From Clostridia bacterium (GTDB lineage Bacteria > Bacillota > Clostridia > Oscillospirales > RGIG577): a stretch of DNA of 64,000 nt. The notes under the pieces were generated by a model. The model worked only from the letters and a program-made list of their open reading frames with translations. It was not told the DNA's origin and made no database searches. The position numbers and the translations under genes were made by a program. Below, piece by piece: positions 62,394 through 64,000 of this stretch (position 1 is its first letter; the number at the start of each line of letters is the position of its first letter). Where the stretch lies: assembly GCA_017513095.1 (NCBI GenBank), contig JAFWDJ010000011.1, forward strand, positions 64,731 through 128,730, given 5' to 3'.

Positions 62394-64000
62394 ATGTCTA
62401 ATGAAACATCAGTAAAGATATACGGTATAAACGGCCCTGTCGTTACCGTTGAAAGCAACGATGTCCTTAAAATGTCCGAAATGGTCTATGTCGGAAACGA
62501 AAATCTCATCGGCGAGGTTATCGGTATCGGCGACGATTACTCGATAATCCAGGTATACGAGTCTACGACCGGAATACGCCCCGGCGAGCCAGTTACCACC
62601 ACGGGCCGCTCGATGTCATTAAAGCTCGGCCCCGGCATAGTATCAAACATTTTTGACGGCATCCTTCGTCCCCTCCTTCGTATCAAGGAGGAGTCGGGCG
62701 CTTTCATTGACCGCGGTATCAACATCGACGCGCTTGACCACGAACGTCTCTTCGACGTTACCGTCAAGGTCGAAAAGGGCCAGGTATTAAAAAGCGGCGA
62801 CATATTCTGCTCTTGCCCCGAGACCCCGCTTATCGAGCACCGCTGCATGGTGCCGAACGGTATCGAGGGCGAAGTTGTGGAGGTCGTCCCCAACGGTCAG
62901 TACAACGTTGATACGGAAATAATCAAATTAAAGACTCCCTCGGGAGAAGTAGTGGGCATTCCCATGTGGCAGGAGTGGCCGATAAGAATCCCGCGTCCGT
63001 TTGAAAAGCGCATACCGATAGATACGCCGCTTATCACGGGCCAGCGAGTTATCGATACCCTCTTCCCCATCGCCAAGGGCGGCTGCGCCGCAATCCCCGG
63101 CGGCTTCGGTACGGGCAAAACGATGACCCAGCACCAGCTCGCGAAGTGGTGCGACGCAGACATCATAGTATACGTAGGCTGCGGCGAGCGCGGAAACGAG
63201 ATGACGCAGGTTCTCGACGAGTTCGCAGAGCTCATCGACCCGAAGTCAAACGAAAAGCTCACCAACCGTACCGTGCTCATAGCCAACACGTCGAACATGC
63301 CTGTTGCGGCGCGTGAGGCTTCGATATACACGGGCATAACGCTGGGCGAGTTCTACCGCGACATGGGCTACCACGTAGCAATCATGGCCGACTCCACCTC
63401 CCGCTGGGCCGAGGCCCTTCGTGAGATATCCGGACGACTCGAGGAAATGCCCGCCGAGGAAGGCTACCCCGCATACCTCCCGTCGCGTCTGGCGGCCTTC
63501 TACGAGCGTGCGGGCTTCGTTCACGCGCTTTCGGGAAAGGACGGCTCGGTATCCATTATCGGCGCCGTATCCCCGCAGGGCGGCGACTTCTCGGAGCCTG
63601 TAACCCAGAACACGCAGAGATTTACCCGCTGCTTCTGGGCGCTTGACAAGCAGCTTGCATATGCGCGTCACTATCCGTCCATAAACTGGCTGCAAAGCTA
63701 CAGCGAATACTTCACGGACCTCGCTCCGTGGTTCTCCGAGCGCGTTGACCCGAAGTTCCAGCCTTACCGCACGAGGCTCATGGCGCTGCTTCAGGAAGAG
63801 AGCAGACTTATGGAGATAGTTAAGCTCATCGGCGGCGACTTCTTGCCTGACGATCAGAAGCTTATCATCGAGATCGCCAGAGTCATAAGAGTCGGATTCC
63901 TTCAGCAGAACGCGTTCCACGCAAGCGACACCTACGTTCCGCTTGAAAAGCAGTTTAAGATGATGGAGGTAATCGTTTACCTTTACAACGCGGCGCTCGA
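62394..64000 (+). CDS. V-type ATPase catalytic subunit A (3' end beyond window)
   Basis: Open from the ATG at 62394 (AGGTG about 9 bases upstream) to the window edge, 535 residues of an expected 590. N-terminal beta barrel, the nonhomologous A-subunit insertion (about residues 110-185), P-loop PGGFGTGKT, GCGERGNEM and ADSTSRWAEALREISGRL match catalytic A subunits. It hydrolyses or makes ATP. Subunits B and D would be expected just beyond the edge. Confidence 0.96.
   Translation, partial: MSNETSVKIYGINGPVVTVESNDVLKMSEMVYVGNENLIGEVIGIGDDYSIIQVYESTTGIRPGEPVTTTGRSMSLKLGPGIVSNIFDGILRPLLRIKEESGAFIDRGINIDALDHERLFDVTVKVEKGQVLKSGDIFCSCPETPLIEHRCMVPNGIEGEVVEVVPNGQYNVDTEIIKLKTPSGEVVGIPMWQEWPIRIPRPFEKRIPIDTPLITGQRVIDTLFPIAKGGCAAIPGGFGTGKTMTQHQLAKWCDADIIVYVGCGERGNEMTQVLDEFAELIDPKSNEKLTNRTVLIANTSNMPVAAREASIYTGITLGEFYRDMGYHVAIMADSTSRWAEALREISGRLEEMPAEEGYPAYLPSRLAAFYERAGFVHALSGKDGSVSIIGAVSPQGGDFSEPVTQNTQRFTRCFWALDKQLAYARHYPSINWLQSYSEYFTDLAPWFSERVDPKFQPYRTRLMALLQEESRLMEIVKLIGGDFLPDDQKLIIEIARVIRVGFLQQNAFHASDTYVPLEKQFKMMEVIVYLYNAAL

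Overview
The window reads as chromosomal DNA of a GC-rich, endospore-forming, anaerobic Clostridia-type Firmicute, perhaps a gut lineage. This is inferred from a cotJABC spore-coat operon, [FeFe]-hydrogenase maturases HydG and HydF, a V-type ATPase operon, AddA/AddB, lipobox lipoproteins and strong AGGAGG ribosome sites. No rRNA, tRNA, CRISPR array or intact transposase gene was seen.

Layout. (1) 1-12.8 kb, minus strand: an anaerobic cobalamin operon read from a consensus promoter and a cobalamin riboswitch with its own terminator. Its order is an exported CbiK-like chelatase, a two-repeat lipoprotein, a FecCD/BtuCDF-type ABC importer, then cbiA, C, D, F, G, H and a cbiJ-cbiE fusion that runs off the left edge. 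(2) 12.8-15.4 kb: a fused FeoA-FeoB iron transporter and its Cys-rich partner. (3) 15.5-17.3 kb: a nicotinamidase-like hydrolase and an SLC13/ArsB-type permease. (4) 17.5-25.1 kb, minus: pyk-purE-purC-purM-purN-purH-purD. (5) 25.3-31.2 kb, minus: two paralogous lipoproteins, an SPFH protein with NfeD, and TypA. (6) 31.4-34.8 kb: a Nudix hydrolase, then a repeat-rich gap and two tandem phage-derived toxin/immunity cassettes. In each cassette the C-terminal tail of a MuF minor capsid protein is joined to a deaminase-like toxin and followed by a coupled acidic immunity gene. (7) 35.0-38.9 kb, plus: GNAT, hydG, hydF and a YgjP-type metallopeptidase. (8) 39.2-44.8 kb: an MFS exporter, an isolated phage-fibre/collagen-like protein, and cotJABC. 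(9) 44.9-46.4 kb: hicAB with a palindromic operator, and a stand-alone ThiN-domain protein. (10) 46.5-57.4 kb: trkA-trkH potassium uptake, a small Cys-rich protein, rpmE, and addB-addA with an FtsB-like gene. (11) 57.6-64.0 kb, plus: V-type ATPase genes G, C, I, K, F, E and a truncated A.

The genes suggest an anaerobe that makes B12 de novo and matures [FeFe] hydrogenase. It runs a rotary V-type ATPase and accumulates K+ and Fe2+. The most unusual region is the tandem MuF-toxin cassettes at 32.5-34.8 kb, which look like an orphan toxin-tip array left by a prophage. The exported chelatase with its repeat lipoprotein, and the fibre protein next to cotJ, also merit attention.
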